From positions 1 through 64,000 of the forward strand of contig NZ_QDKQ01000026.1 of assembly GCF_003116815.1 (NCBI RefSeq): a stretch of 64,000 bases of DNA, given 5' to 3'. Shown one piece after another: positions 54,397 through 63,527 of this stretch. The notes below the pieces were generated by a model, which was given only the letters and a program-made list of their open reading frames with translations, had not been told where the DNA came from and made no database searches. Position 1 is the first letter of the stretch. Each line of letters starts with the position of its first letter. The translations under genes were made by a program, and so were the position numbers. The DNA is from Caulobacter endophyticus. GTDB lineage: Bacteria; Pseudomonadota; Alphaproteobacteria; Caulobacterales; Caulobacteraceae.

Positions 54397-55029
54397 TCAG
54401 GGCAGGCCGAGATACTTGTGTGTCTGGACGCTTAAACGCCATTTGGGGTGGGCAAGGCAATAGGCGACGGCCAATTGCGTGTTCCTGTCGCGGTCCGGAC
54501 CGTCCATCGGCTGCAGGTAGAAGCGCTCGAAATCCATGTCCGCGAACCGCTCGGGCATGGCCTTTTCCTGCGGGAAGACGAGCTTCAGCTCCTGGCCCGA
54601 GGTCTGTACCACCGGGGCGTCGGCCTTGGGGCTGACGCAGATCCAGTCGATGCCGTCGATGGCTGGCAGGGTGCCGTTGCTCTCCATGGCGATCTGGAAG
54701 CCGCGCGCATGCAGGGCCTCGACGATCGCCGCGTCCAGCTGCAGCAGCGGCTCGCCGCCGGTGCAGACCACGAGGCGATCATCCAGCCCGCCGGTCCAGG
54801 CGGCCTCGACCGCGTCGGCCAGGGCGTCGGCGGTGGCGAACTTGCCCCCGCCCTCCCCGTCCGTGCCGACGAAGTCAGTGTCGCAGAAGGTGCAGACGGC
54901 CTTGTGGCGGTCCTGCTCGCGGCCGGTCCACAGGTTGCAGCCCGAAAAGCGGCAGAACACGGCCGCCTTGCCCGCCTGGCCGCCTTCGCCCTGCAGGGTC
55001 AGGAAGATCTCCTTGACGGAATAGGTCAC
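54397..55029 (-). CDS. queE: 7-carboxy-7-deazaguanine synthase
   Basis: A 210-residue radical-SAM enzyme converting carboxytetrahydropterin to 7-carboxy-7-deazaguanine. The modified cluster motif C-x14-C-x2-C (starting at [10 protein letters not shown] and ending CTFCDTDF) is the QueE variant; TGGEPLLQ binds SAM. The start is GTG 55029, overlapping the queC stop (GTGA). It forms an operon with queC and probably queD. Confidence 0.93.
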   Translation of the reverse strand: MTYSVKEIFLTLQGEGGQAGKAAVFCRFSGCNLWTGREQDRHKAVCTFCDTDFVGTDGEGGGKFATADALADAVEAAWTGGLDDRLVVCTGGEPLLQLDAAIVEALHARGFQIAMESNGTLPAIDGIDWICVSPKADAPVVQTSGQELKLVFPQEKAMPERFADMDFERFYLQPMDGPDRDRNTQLAVAYCLAHPKWRLSVQTHKYLGLP

Positions 55030-55778
55030 GGGACCAGGACCTCGCGCCCGGCCGCGTCCCATTCGGCGTAGCCCTTTTCGCGCAGCTCGCAGGCCGGGCA
55101 TTGCCCGCAACCGTGGCCCCACGGGTGCAGCTGCCCGCGCTCGCCCTGGTAGCAGGTGTGGCTCTCGACCACGATCAGGTCGACCAGGTCCTCGCCGCCC
55201 AACTGCTTGGCCAGCGCCCAGGTCTGCGCCTTGGTCAGGTGCATCAGCGGGGTCTCGACGCGGAAATTGCGGTCCATGCCCAAGTTCATGGCGCTCTGCA
55301 TGGCGTCCAGCGTGTCGCGGCGGCAGTCGGGATAGCCCGAGAAGTCGGTCTCGCACATGCCGCCGACCAGGGCGTCGATGCCCCGGCGATCGGCCAGGGC
55401 CGCCGCGTAGATCAGGAAGACGAGGTTGCGGCCGGGCACGAAGGTCGACGGCAGGCCGCGCTCGGTCATCTCGATGGCGCGGTCGGCGGTCAGAGCTGAT
55501 TGGGCGACGGCGCCGAAGCTCCTGATGTCGAGGACATGGTCCTCGCCCAGGCGATCGGCCCAGTGCGGAAAGCGGGCGGCGACTTGGCGGCGGACGGCCT
55601 TGCGGGCCTCCATCTCGACCGAATGGCGCTGGCCGTAGTCGAAGCCCAGGGTTTCGACGCGCGCATAGCGCTCGAGCGCCCAGGCCAGGCAGACGCTGGA
55701 ATCCTGGCCGCCGGAGAACAGCACCAGGGCGGCGCCCGCGGGCGCCGAAGGCGAAGAAGACTTAGGAGATGCGGACAT
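55026..55778 (-). CDS. queC: 7-cyano-7-deazaguanine synthase
   Basis: A 250-residue ATP-dependent nitrile synthase producing preQ0. The PP-loop [12 protein letters not shown] and the C-terminal zinc cluster (CYQGERGQ, then GCGQCPAC) are intact. I use ATG 55778, which has AGGAG five bases upstream, instead of the ATG 21 codons earlier. It is the first gene of the que operon. Confidence 0.94.
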   Translation of the reverse strand: MSASPKSSSPSAPAGAALVLFSGGQDSSVCLAWALERYARVETLGFDYGQRHSVEMEARKAVRRQVAARFPHWADRLGEDHVLDIRSFGAVAQSALTADRAIEMTERGLPSTFVPGRNLVFLIYAAALADRRGIDALVGGMCETDFSGYPDCRRDTLDAMQSAMNLGMDRNFRVETPLMHLTKAQTWALAKQLGGEDLVDLIVVESHTCYQGERGQLHPWGHGCGQCPACELREKGYAEWDAAGREVLVP

Positions 55779-56249
55779 GCCCGCTCCTGTACACGACCTT
55801 GCCCTCGGCTGGAACGGCGGCGCACGAACGGACGCCGCCACCCTTCAAGGAACGCCGTTTTGCGCTGTACCTTTTACGGGAATAGGCCAAGATACGCCCC
55901 GTGGGGGAGCGGATTTCCTCGCTGTATTCAGCCTATCCGCACGCTTGACCATACGTCAGGCGATACACCCGTTTTTCTAATTTCTGCGAAAACGTGAAAT
56001 TTCAACAATCAGGTGACGTTGCGGAAAGTGAAAAGCCGTAACCTATCGCTGTTTACTTACAGCGACGCCAGTTGACAGTCAAAGAACGCAAGTATGCAAT
56101 CTCGCAAAGTCGAAGCAGGTCTGCCGGACACCTGCGCGCCGATCTCCGCAACGGAGATACGACAATGAAAACGTGCGGCGACGAGGAAACAACGGGACGC
56201 GGATAGGGGCCGCCAACAAGGCGTCATCGCGTCCAGGGAGGGATTTCGA
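55779..56249. other. Long intergenic region between queC and the TonB receptor
   Basis: About 470 bases without a gene, AT-rich between 55970 and 56100. It holds the divergent promoters: TTGACA at 56072-56077 with TGCAAT 17 bases downstream (56095-56100) is a plausible sigma-70 promoter for the receptor, giving a leader of about 145 bases. GGGAGGG (56236-56242) is its ribosome binding site. No preQ1 riboswitch was recognised upstream of queC. Confidence 0.45.
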
Positions 56250-59243
56250 ATGACGCAGACCCCGCGCTTGCGGCGCCTCTTGGCCATGGGCGCTTCCGCC
56301 GCCGTGCTGACCGCCGTGGCCGCCCCGGCCGCCTTCGCCCAGACACAGGTTCCGGCCAAGCCGGCCTCCGACAACGTGATCGAGGAACTGGTCGTCACCG
56401 CCCAGAAGAAGGAAGAAGCCCTTCAGGACGTGCCGATCGCGGTCTCGGCCTTCAGCCAGGACAGCCTTGAAGCCCAGAAGATCGACGGCGGCCCCAACCT
56501 GCAGCAGGCCATCCCGAACGTCAGCTTCGGCAAGAGCAACTTCACCAACAGCTTCAACTTCCAGATCCGCGGCATCGGCTCCAAGGGCGTCGGCGTCTCG
56601 GCCGACAACGGCGTCGGCGTACATCTCAACAACGCCCCACTGCAGGCCAGCAACCTGTTCGAGGCCGAGTTCTACGACGTGGAGCGGGTGGAAGTGCTGC
56701 GCGGCCCGCAAGGCACGCTGTACGGGCGCAACGCCACCGGCGGCGTCGTCAACATCATCACCGCCAAGCCGGCCGACCGCTTCGAGGCCCTGGGCCGCGT
56801 CGAGTACGGCAACTACGACACCAGGAAGGTGCGCGGGATGGTCAACATCCCGATCGTCGAGGAGAAGATGGCCCTGCGCATAGCGGGCGCCCTCGTGCAG
56901 CGCGACGGCTTCGTCACCAACACCTTCAACAACAAGAAGGTCGACGACCGCGACCTCTACTCCACCCGCGTCAGCCTGGCGGTGAACCCGAACGAGCGCC
57001 TGCGCGTCAACCTGATGTGGGAGCACTTCAAGGAAGACGACAACCGCGCCCGCATCGGCAAGCAGCTCTGCACCAAGGACGATGGGCCGGCTACGGTCGG
57101 CGGCGTGGCCACCGGCACATCGCGCCGCTACCTGACGCAAGGCTGCGCCTCGGCCAGCCTGTACAGCAACGCCGCCTATGGCACGGTCAACACCTCGGGC
57201 ACGCTCTACGGCGTGCTGGGCAACCTGGTCGGCTTCACCAGCGGCGACCTGAACGCCGGCGACACGGTCACCCGCGACCTGCGCGAGATCGAGACCCGCT
57301 TCGACCCGATCTACCGATCGACCTCGGACGTCTACCAGTTCAACTTCGCCTACGACCTGACCGACCAGCTGACCTTCACGTCGCTGAGCTCGATCAGCAA
57401 CAGCGAGGTCTATTCCAAGCAGGACTACTTCCGGAACATCTCGCCAGGCACGTTCAACAGCACGGCCCTGACGCCGGGCGGCAACTTCACCGACCCGCAG
57501 ACCGGCACGGCCAACACCTTCCTGACCTATGACATCTCATCGTCGAACGCCAAGCAGATCAGCCAGGAGTTCCGTCTGCAGTCCGCTTTCGACGGGCCGA
57601 TCAACTTCAACATCGGCGGCATCTACTTCGACTACAAGGGCACGACCGACTACTACGTGGTGTCGAACGGCCTGACGATCTCGGCCCTGGCGCTGAACTT
57701 CCAGAACACCGGCAACCCGAACTGCAATCCAACCACGACGGCCAACTGCATCGGCATCGACACCTCGCCGACGCCCAATGGCCAGGGCCACAACTACTTC
57801 GACAACCGCACGCCCTACCACCTGAAGGCTACGGCGCTGTTCGGCGAGGTCTACTGGCAGGCCAGCGAGGACCTGAAATTCACCCTGGGCCTGCGCCAGA
57901 CGCGCGACAAGAAGACCACCGACAACATCTCCACCGCCCTGCTGGCCCCGGGCTACGGCCTGGTCACCGGCACGCCGGCGCAGCAGAAGTCGGACTTCAA
58001 GGAGCTTACCGGGCGCCTCGGCTTCGACTACAAGGCCAACCTGCCGTTCACCGACGAGACCCTGCTCTACGCCTTCTATTCCAAGGGCTACAAGGGCGGC
58101 GGCGCCAATCCGCCAGGGGCCATCGGCGTGGCCGGCGTGGCGGCGACCTACCAGCCGGAATTCGTCAACGCCTACGAGATCGGGGCCAAGAACACCCTGA
58201 TGGGCGGCAGCCTGCTGCTGAACGCCACAGGCTTCTACTACGACTACCAAGGCTACCAGATCTCGAAGATCGTCAACCGCACCTCGGTCAACGAGAACAT
58301 CGACGCCAAGGTCTGGGGCGTCGAGCTGGAAACCCTGTGGCAGCCGGTCAAGGGCCTGCGCCTCAACGCCAACGTCGGCTACCTGAACACCCAGATCAAG
58401 GACGGCGTGTCGTCGATCGACGTCATGAACCGCACCCAGAACGACCCGGCCCTGACCCTGGTCAAGGCGGCCCGGCCGACCGCCGCGCTCGGCAGCAACT
58501 GCGTGCTGACCACCGCCGGCGTGGCGACCATCATCGGCGCGGGCCTGGGCGGCACCCTGCCGCTGGCCTGCGCTGGGCCTGGCGTGGGGGCCAGCAGCTA
58601 CTACAGCAACCTGGCCAACACCCTCTACACCCTGCCCACCGCCAGCGGCGGGGCGGGCCTGACCGCGGCCCAGGCCACGGCGGTGCAGACCATCCTGGCG
58701 GCGGCCGGCGGCCCGGCGGCGGGGGCCTCGACCCTGGCCGGCGCGCTGATCTCGCAGGGCTTCACCCCGGCCCAGGCCACGGGCCTGGTGACGGTGGCTC
58801 TGACGGCCAACACCCTGGCCAACGGCGTGGGCCTCTACAACTACGCGGCCGGGGCCTCGATCGACGGCCGCGCCGCCGACCTGTCGGGCAACGAACTGCC
58901 CAACTCTCCGCACTGGACCCTGTCGCTCGGCGCCCAATACACCTGGGACCTGCCGTCGGGCTGGGCCGCCACCGTGCGCGGCGACTACTACCGGCAGAGC
59001 GAGCAGTACGCCCGCATCTACAACACCGAGTACGACCGGCTGAAATCCTGGGAGAACGTCAACCTGACGCTCAAGATCGAGAAGCCGGAACTGGGCCTGT
59101 CGATCGACGCCTATGTGAAGAACCTTCTGAACAAGACGCCGATCACCGACGCCTACACCACCGACGACACCTCGGGCCTGTTCACCAACGTCTACACGCT
59201 GGAGCCCCGCCTCTACGGGGTCAGCCTGACCAAGACCTGGTGA
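56250..59243 (+). CDS. Large TonB-dependent receptor with a Gly/Ala-rich insertion
   Basis: A 997-residue outer-membrane receptor. Signal peptide, TonB box (IEELVVTAQKKEE), plug domain (IRGIGSKGVG, VEVLRGPQGTLYGRNATGG) and barrel ending in SLTKTW. It is about 200 residues longer than typical members of this family; a low-complexity Ala/Gly/Thr stretch (about residues 730-870, including ATAVQTILAAAGGPAAG) interrupts the C-terminal barrel and would form a large extracellular loop. The substrate is unknown. A hairpin terminator follows. Confidence 0.92.
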   Translation: MTQTPRLRRLLAMGASAAVLTAVAAPAAFAQTQVPAKPASDNVIEELVVTAQKKEEALQDVPIAVSAFSQDSLEAQKIDGGPNLQQAIPNVSFGKSNFTNSFNFQIRGIGSKGVGVSADNGVGVHLNNAPLQASNLFEAEFYDVERVEVLRGPQGTLYGRNATGGVVNIITAKPADRFEALGRVEYGNYDTRKVRGMVNIPIVEEKMALRIAGALVQRDGFVTNTFNNKKVDDRDLYSTRVSLAVNPNERLRVNLMWEHFKEDDNRARIGKQLCTKDDGPATVGGVATGTSRRYLTQGCASASLYSNAAYGTVNTSGTLYGVLGNLVGFTSGDLNAGDTVTRDLREIETRFDPIYRSTSDVYQFNFAYDLTDQLTFTSLSSISNSEVYSKQDYFRNISPGTFNSTALTPGGNFTDPQTGTANTFLTYDISSSNAKQISQEFRLQSAFDGPINFNIGGIYFDYKGTTDYYVVSNGLTISALALNFQNTGNPNCNPTTTANCIGIDTSPTPNGQGHNYFDNRTPYHLKATALFGEVYWQASEDLKFTLGLRQTRDKKTTDNISTALLAPGYGLVTGTPAQQKSDFKELTGRLGFDYKANLPFTDETLLYAFYSKGYKGGGANPPGAIGVAGVAATYQPEFVNAYEIGAKNTLMGGSLLLNATGFYYDYQGYQISKIVNRTSVNENIDAKVWGVELETLWQPVKGLRLNANVGYLNTQIKDGVSSIDVMNRTQNDPALTLVKAARPTAALGSNCVLTTAGVATIIGAGLGGTLPLACAGPGVGASSYYSNLANTLYTLPTASGGAGLTAAQATAVQTILAAAGGPAAGASTLAGALISQGFTPAQATGLVTVALTANTLANGVGLYNYAAGASIDGRAADLSGNELPNSPHWTLSLGAQYTWDLPSGWAATVRGDYYRQSEQYARIYNTEYDRLKSWENVNLTLKIEKPELGLSIDAYVKNLLNKTPITDAYTTDDTSGLFTNVYTLEPRLYGVSLTKTW

Positions 59244-59273
59244 CCTGATCGGGCCGGATCGGCTCGAGAGCGA

Positions 59274-59311
59274 GGGGCGGCGGATGCAAATCCTCCGCCC
59301 CTTCTGCTTTC
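59274..59311 (+). terminator. Terminator after the large TonB receptor
   Basis: GGGGCGGCGGA (59274-59284) pairs with TCCTCCGCCCC (59291-59301) with one mismatch around a 6-base loop, followed by TTCTGCTTT on the plus strand. Confidence 0.6.
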
Positions 59312-59386
59312 AGTGCTGTGACTTAACGACTCTGCAAGGCCAGGTCGTCCAAGCTGTGAACTCCCCCGACGCCAGCCCCCGGCCGC

Positions 59387-60913
59387 ATGGAAACGCTCGC
59401 CCGCCTCATCGATCGCCGCAATCCGGTCGACCCAAGCACGTCCTGCCGGACGGTGCTGGAGATCTTCGCGAGCGAACCCGCCCTCGCCGCCCTCGCGGTT
59501 ACGCAGGACGGCGCGCCGATCGGTCTCGTCTATCGCGACGTCTTCGTCGGCCAGATGCTGGTGGCCGCCGAGCACCTGAACGCGCGCCCCATCTCCGAGG
59601 TCATGGACCCCGAGCCGCGCAGCGTGCGCGTCGGCATGGAGCCCGGCCTCTTCGTTGACACCCTGGCCCAAAGCGCCACCCCCGTCTTCCGCACCGCCTT
59701 CGTAGCCACCGACGAGAACGGCCAGTATGTGGGCGTCGGCGGCCTGGCCTCCCTGCTCGCTTCGCACCGCCGCAAGCAGCGCGAGGCCCGCGAGGCCATG
59801 GGCCTGGTCGAGCGCATGGCGCACGACATTGGCCTGCACCTGGACGGCGTCCAGGCCTTCACCGACCGGCTGGAGCAGCAGCGCCTGGCGCCCGATGCGG
59901 CCGCCTGCGTACGCGCCATCAGCGACACCAGCCGCGACATGAGCGACATTCTGGGCCGGGCCATGGACTTGCACCGCGCCGCGACCGGCGGCCTGTCGCT
60001 GTCGCCCGAGCCGACCCGCCTGCGCGATCTGGCCGACGCGGTCGAGGCCCGCTGGGCCCCGCGCGCGGCCGAAAGCGGCTCCACCCTGCTGTTCTCCTAT
60101 GACGGCGAGCCCGAGGCCGCCGCCCTGGTCGATCCCTCGCGCCTGCTGCAGGTGTTCGACGCCCTGATCGACGGCGCCCTGGCCCACGGCCGCGGCGTGA
60201 TCGAAGCCAGCCTGCGGGCCCGTCTCGACGACGGCCGCCTGCGCCTGGAAGGCGACGTGCGCGACAACGCCGCCGCCGTCACCGCCGAAGAGCGCCTGGC
60301 CCGCGTGTTCGACCCGCTCGGCGAAGGGCGCATGGACGACCGCGCCGAGATGGCCCTGGGCGTGGGCATGGCCCTGGCTCACCGCGTGCTGCGCGAGATG
60401 GGCGGCCAGGTGCGCGCCGAACCCAATCGCGGCGCCGGCCTGACCCTCCGCTTCGCCCTCACCGCCCCGGCCGCCCAGGTCGAGACCGGTCAGGACGAGG
60501 AGGATCTCAGCGTCTCGGCCCGTCCGGCCCACATCCTGATCGTCGACGACAACGCCACCAACCGCATGGTCGCCGAGGCGCTGTGCGAGATGTTCGACTG
60601 CACCTCCGAGCAGGTGGCCGACGGCGTCGAGGCGGTGGAAGCCGCCCGCACCGGCCGCTTCGACCTGATCCTGATGGATATCAAGATGCCGCGCATGGAC
60701 GGGGTGGCCGCCACCCGCGCCATCCGCGAGTTGCCCGGCCCAGCCGGCGTTGCCCCGATCGTCGCTCTGACCGCCAACGCCGGTTCCGAGGACGTCGCGG
60801 TCTATCTGGCTGCCGGCATGCAGGACGTGGTCGAAAAGCCGATCAAGCCCGAGCGCCTGGCCATCGTGCTGAGCGCCCTGCTGGGCGGCGAGGACGAGCA
60901 GGAAGCCGCCTGA
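59387..60913 (+). CDS. CBS-pair / degenerate histidine kinase / receiver protein
   Basis: A 508-residue cytoplasmic signalling protein. A CBS-pair-like N-terminus (residues ~1-125: LAVTQDGAPIGLVYRDVF, AFVATDENGQYVGVGG) precedes a DHp-like helix with His146 (VERMAHDIG), an HATPase-like region and a C-terminal receiver (ILIVDDNATNR about residue 385, phosphoacceptor ILMDIKMPRMDG, Lys in VVEKPIK). The ATPase core lacks the N-box Asn (FDALIDGALAHG) and the DxGxG box (DVRDNAAAV) but keeps a G2-like GVGMALAHRV. It may bind adenylates through CBS and act as a pseudokinase feeding its receiver. Confidence 0.8.
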   Translation: METLARLIDRRNPVDPSTSCRTVLEIFASEPALAALAVTQDGAPIGLVYRDVFVGQMLVAAEHLNARPISEVMDPEPRSVRVGMEPGLFVDTLAQSATPVFRTAFVATDENGQYVGVGGLASLLASHRRKQREAREAMGLVERMAHDIGLHLDGVQAFTDRLEQQRLAPDAAACVRAISDTSRDMSDILGRAMDLHRAATGGLSLSPEPTRLRDLADAVEARWAPRAAESGSTLLFSYDGEPEAAALVDPSRLLQVFDALIDGALAHGRGVIEASLRARLDDGRLRLEGDVRDNAAAVTAEERLARVFDPLGEGRMDDRAEMALGVGMALAHRVLREMGGQVRAEPNRGAGLTLRFALTAPAAQVETGQDEEDLSVSARPAHILIVDDNATNRMVAEALCEMFDCTSEQVADGVEAVEAARTGRFDLILMDIKMPRMDGVAATRAIRELPGPAGVAPIVALTANAGSEDVAVYLAAGMQDVVEKPIKPERLAIVLSALLGGEDEQEAA

Positions 60914-61079
60914 ACGGTTCGCCGACAGTATACGGCCGCCCTCAACCTTGGCGAAAGCTCACCTACGGGAAGTTGTCCCTAGTGTTTGCTTGAGTAGAGT
61001 CCGCGACACATCGACGCCGCTACTGGCGCGTTCATCATGACGCCTCTAAGTTGATGAAGGAGCGGGAGGCGTTGGCGTC

Positions 61080-61808
61080 GTGTTGAATTCGGCCGAACAG
61101 CAGGCTTGGGAATTCCTGAGCAAGGCGCCGCACTACGATGCGCCGGCCGATGTCGAAGCTCACTTCGGTCGCGCCCTGGCCGCCTTCGGCTACGACCGCT
61201 TCGCCGCCACGCTGGTCAACGCCGAGCGCTACGGCAAGGAGCCGCCGGCCCTGTCGCGCCAGGATTTCGAGGCCTGGGACGCCCGCTACTGGGGCGAACG
61301 CCACGTCGTCCACGATCCGTGCGTCAAGCTGCTGCTGAAGTCGAGCAAGGCCTTCGCCTGGTCGGACGCCAAGCCCCTGGGCGACCAGCGGGCGCAGGCC
61401 ATGTGGGGCGAGGCCTCCGAGTTCGGCATGAACGACGGCTATGTTGTGCGGGTGTTCGGCCCGGCCGGCCACGAGGTGCTGATCCGCATGGCCACGAACG
61501 CGCCCGACACCGATCCGGCCAACCGCGCCGTGGTCGAGAGCCTGGCCACCGTGTTCGGCACCATTATGCTCAAGCATTGGGAAATGCAGGACGACAAGCC
61601 CGACTATGGGGTGATCTCCGAGCGCCAGGCCGAGTGCCTGTACTGGGCCAGCCGCGGAAAGACCGACTGGGAGATCGGGGCGATCCTCGAGCTGTCGCCG
61701 CGCACCGTCCACCATCACATCGAGGCTGCCAAGAAGCGCCTGGGCGTCGTCAAGCGCCAGGAAGCGGTCATGAAGGCCGGCGAGCTTGGCCTGCTTAAGG
61801 CCAGCTGA
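61080..61808 (+). CDS. LuxR-type quorum-sensing regulator
   Basis: A 242-residue receptor with an N-terminal autoinducer-binding domain (WDARYWGERHVVHDPCVK and AFAWSDAKP carry the conserved Trp, Tyr, Asp-Pro and Trp positions) and a C-terminal GerE helix-turn-helix (ISERQAECLYWASRGKTDWEIGAIL...SPRTVHHHI). It should bind an acyl-homoserine lactone and regulate the luxI-type gene 276 bases downstream. The GTG at 61080 has GGGAGG about ten bases upstream. Confidence 0.92.
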   Translation: MLNSAEQQAWEFLSKAPHYDAPADVEAHFGRALAAFGYDRFAATLVNAERYGKEPPALSRQDFEAWDARYWGERHVVHDPCVKLLLKSSKAFAWSDAKPLGDQRAQAMWGEASEFGMNDGYVVRVFGPAGHEVLIRMATNAPDTDPANRAVVESLATVFGTIMLKHWEMQDDKPDYGVISERQAECLYWASRGKTDWEIGAILELSPRTVHHHIEAAKKRLGVVKRQEAVMKAGELGLLKAS

Positions 61809-61937
61809 CCGCCCGCACGCGTAACGCTGGAATATGAAATTTCACAACCTTGAATGCGCATCGATCATCTGTTAAATATTCGACATATCGCTTCGCGCGT
61901 GTAGGGCCTCGCTTCACGGAGCCCTTTTGCCCCAAGG

Positions 61938-61953
61938 TGTGCGTCAGCGCACA
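61938..61953 (+). promoter_or_regulatory. lux/tra-box-like dyad upstream of luxI
   Basis: TGTGCG-TCAG-CGCACA is a perfect 6-4-6 inverted repeat with the same architecture and near-identical half-sites to the Agrobacterium tra box (TGTGCA-N4-TGCACA). A possible -10 (CATAGG around 61971) lies about 20 bases downstream, which would put the box across the -35, as in LuxR-activated promoters. Confidence 0.6.
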
Positions 61954-62010
61954 GAAGCGCCCTGCCCGATCATAGGTAAATGACCCCACGGACTGGGGGC
62001 GGCGTGTCGC

Positions 62011-62084
62011 ATAGGCCGTTTGGCCTATCGGCGGTTGGGCGGATCATGCCGCCTAATGCGGGCTGTCCAGAACGGGGGACAGCC
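62011..62084 (+). promoter_or_regulatory. Structured luxI leader with RBS-burying hairpin
   Basis: Three consecutive hairpins: ATAGGCC-GTTT-GGCCTAT (62011-62028), GGCGG-ATCATG-CCGCC (about 62038-62053) and GGCTGTCC-AGAACGGG-GGACAGCC (62061-62084). The last has a perfect 8-bp stem containing the GGGGGAC ribosome binding site and ends directly before the ATG at 62085. Folding would block translation of the synthase. Confidence 0.6.
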
Positions 62085-62906
62085 ATGATCCACATCATCA
62101 CCTGCGAAAACCGCCACCTCTACGGGCCCCAGCTGTGGGCCATGCACGAGGAACGCCGCAAGCAGTGCGTCGAGAAGAACGGCTGGGTCGACCTGGTCGT
62201 GCTCGATGGCGGCGAAGTCGACGACTACGACGACTCCCGCGCCATCTACCTGCTGGGCTTCGACGACGACATGCAGCTGGAGGTCGGCCTGCGCCTGCGG
62301 CCCACCGACGATCGCTGCATGCTGGCCGACAAGTATCCGCAGCTGATCGCGCCGGGCGAGACGCCCAAGAAGGGCTGCGACGTCTGGGAGGCCAGCCGCC
62401 TGTTCACCACCGAGGCCTATCGCGCCAAGAAGGGCCCGGGTCGGGGAACCCGCGTGTTCGAAGCCTGGGCCGCGGCCATGGAGCTGGCGCTGGTCAACAA
62501 CGTCACCCGCTTCGTCGGCATGATCGACATGGCGCTGTACCCCGGCATCATGAACTCGCCGATCGACACCCGCCTGGTCGGACTGCCCCGCCCCTACGAG
62601 TACGGCGTCGTCGCCGGCTCGGAAATTCTCCTGTCACGGGAACTGTTGCAGAGAGTGCGGGAATCGATCGCCATCGAATCCACTGTCGGCTATCACGTCG
62701 ACGAACTCGACCTGCGGGCCTTTGGCGATCTCGCCGCCGTGCAGCGTCAGGTGCTGCGGGCGATGACGCCCCAGATTCTTCCGGGTTCGGAGCGCGACGA
62801 AACCCTTTCCGCAGAAGCGCTGTACCGCTTGCACGACGCCAGCGGGCGCGCTCGGCGGATCTGGAATCACCGTGATCAGAAATCGGAGTTTCAGCTTAAC
62901 GCTTAG
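62085..62906 (+). CDS. Acyl-homoserine-lactone synthase (LuxI family) with C-terminal extension
   Basis: A 273-residue autoinducer synthase. The opening IHIITCENRHLYGPQLWAMH, then RRKQCVEKNGW, GGEVDDYDD (Glu44, Asp46, Asp49), LRLRPT (Arg70), ADKYPQL and VWEASRLF (Glu102, Arg105) match the conserved LuxI positions; the usual Phe before the Trp is Cys28. LuxI enzymes use SAM and an acyl-ACP or acyl-CoA. The protein is about 60 residues longer than typical, with a helical tail from ~210. The ATG at 62085 with GGGGGAC is the start; it pairs functionally with the upstream luxR. Confidence 0.85.
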   Translation: MIHIITCENRHLYGPQLWAMHEERRKQCVEKNGWVDLVVLDGGEVDDYDDSRAIYLLGFDDDMQLEVGLRLRPTDDRCMLADKYPQLIAPGETPKKGCDVWEASRLFTTEAYRAKKGPGRGTRVFEAWAAAMELALVNNVTRFVGMIDMALYPGIMNSPIDTRLVGLPRPYEYGVVAGSEILLSRELLQRVRESIAIESTVGYHVDELDLRAFGDLAAVQRQVLRAMTPQILPGSERDETLSAEALYRLHDASGRARRIWNHRDQKSEFQLNA

Positions 62907-63017
62907 GCGGGGCCCAAGCTCCACCTCAGCGACGTAGCGCCGCACCTGTCCTAGCTCGGCTATCGCCAACGCCCCGGTCGTGTCATTTTACACAAACAAC
63001 CGTTGGAGGCGAAAAAG

Positions 63018-63449
63018 TTGAGTGAAGAAACCGAAGGCCGGCGACCCAACCCGGTCGATCTGCACGTCGGCGGTCGAGTCCGTATGCGTCGCAAGCTGTT
63101 GGGCGTGAGCCAGGAACAACTGGCCGATTCCCTGGGCCTGACGTTCCAGCAGGTCCAGAAGTACGAGCGTGGCGCCAACCGCGTCAGCGCCTCGAAGCTG
63201 TACGAAATCGCCCGCACCCTTCAGGTGCCGGTGTCCTTCTTCTTCGACGGTCTCGCCGATCCGATGAGCGGCGCCGAAGAGGATGAAGTCGGTCACCACG
63301 CCGAACGCGTCGTTCAGGAATTCCTGACCACGCCGGAAGGCCTGGAACTGGCCGAAGTGTTCCCGAAGATCAACCGCGGCCGCGTCCGTCGCCAAGTGCT
63401 GGACCTCGTCCGCGCCATGGCCGAGGAGGCCGCCCGCGCCGACGCCTGA
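63018..63449 (+). CDS. XRE family transcriptional regulator
   Basis: A 143-residue protein with a Cro/CI helix-turn-helix (RMRRKLLGVSQEQLADSLGLTFQQVQKYERG) near the N-terminus and a helical C-terminal part beginning FFFDGLAD, typical of a large alphaproteobacterial group. The TTG at 63018 is preferred because GGAGG lies eight bases upstream; a TTG at 63003 overlaps that site. It is 111 bases downstream of luxI in the same direction and ends before a strong terminator. Confidence 0.88.
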   Translation: MSEETEGRRPNPVDLHVGGRVRMRRKLLGVSQEQLADSLGLTFQQVQKYERGANRVSASKLYEIARTLQVPVSFFFDGLADPMSGAEEDEVGHHAERVVQEFLTTPEGLELAEVFPKINRGRVRRQVLDLVRAMAEEAARADA

Positions 63450-63476
63450 TCCTCGCGATCACCGAGTAAAGCTTAG

Positions 63477-63510
63477 AAAAGCCTCGCCTCCCCCCAGGCG
63501 AGGCTTTTTC
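63477..63510. terminator. Bidirectional terminator between xre and pilZ
   Basis: AAAAGCCTCGCCT (63477-63489) pairs with AGGCGAGGCTTTT (63496-63508), with a T tract on the plus strand and A-to-T symmetry for the minus strand. It serves the plus-strand XRE gene and the convergent PilZ gene. Confidence 0.8.
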
Positions 63511-63527
63511 TATGCGCGAACACGGGT

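Noticed and set aside
62011..62028. ATAGGCC-GTTT-GGCCTAT as the lux box
   Set aside because: The dyad at 61938-61953 matches the tra-box half-site far better and is better placed for a promoter; the 62011 repeat is treated as a leader hairpin.
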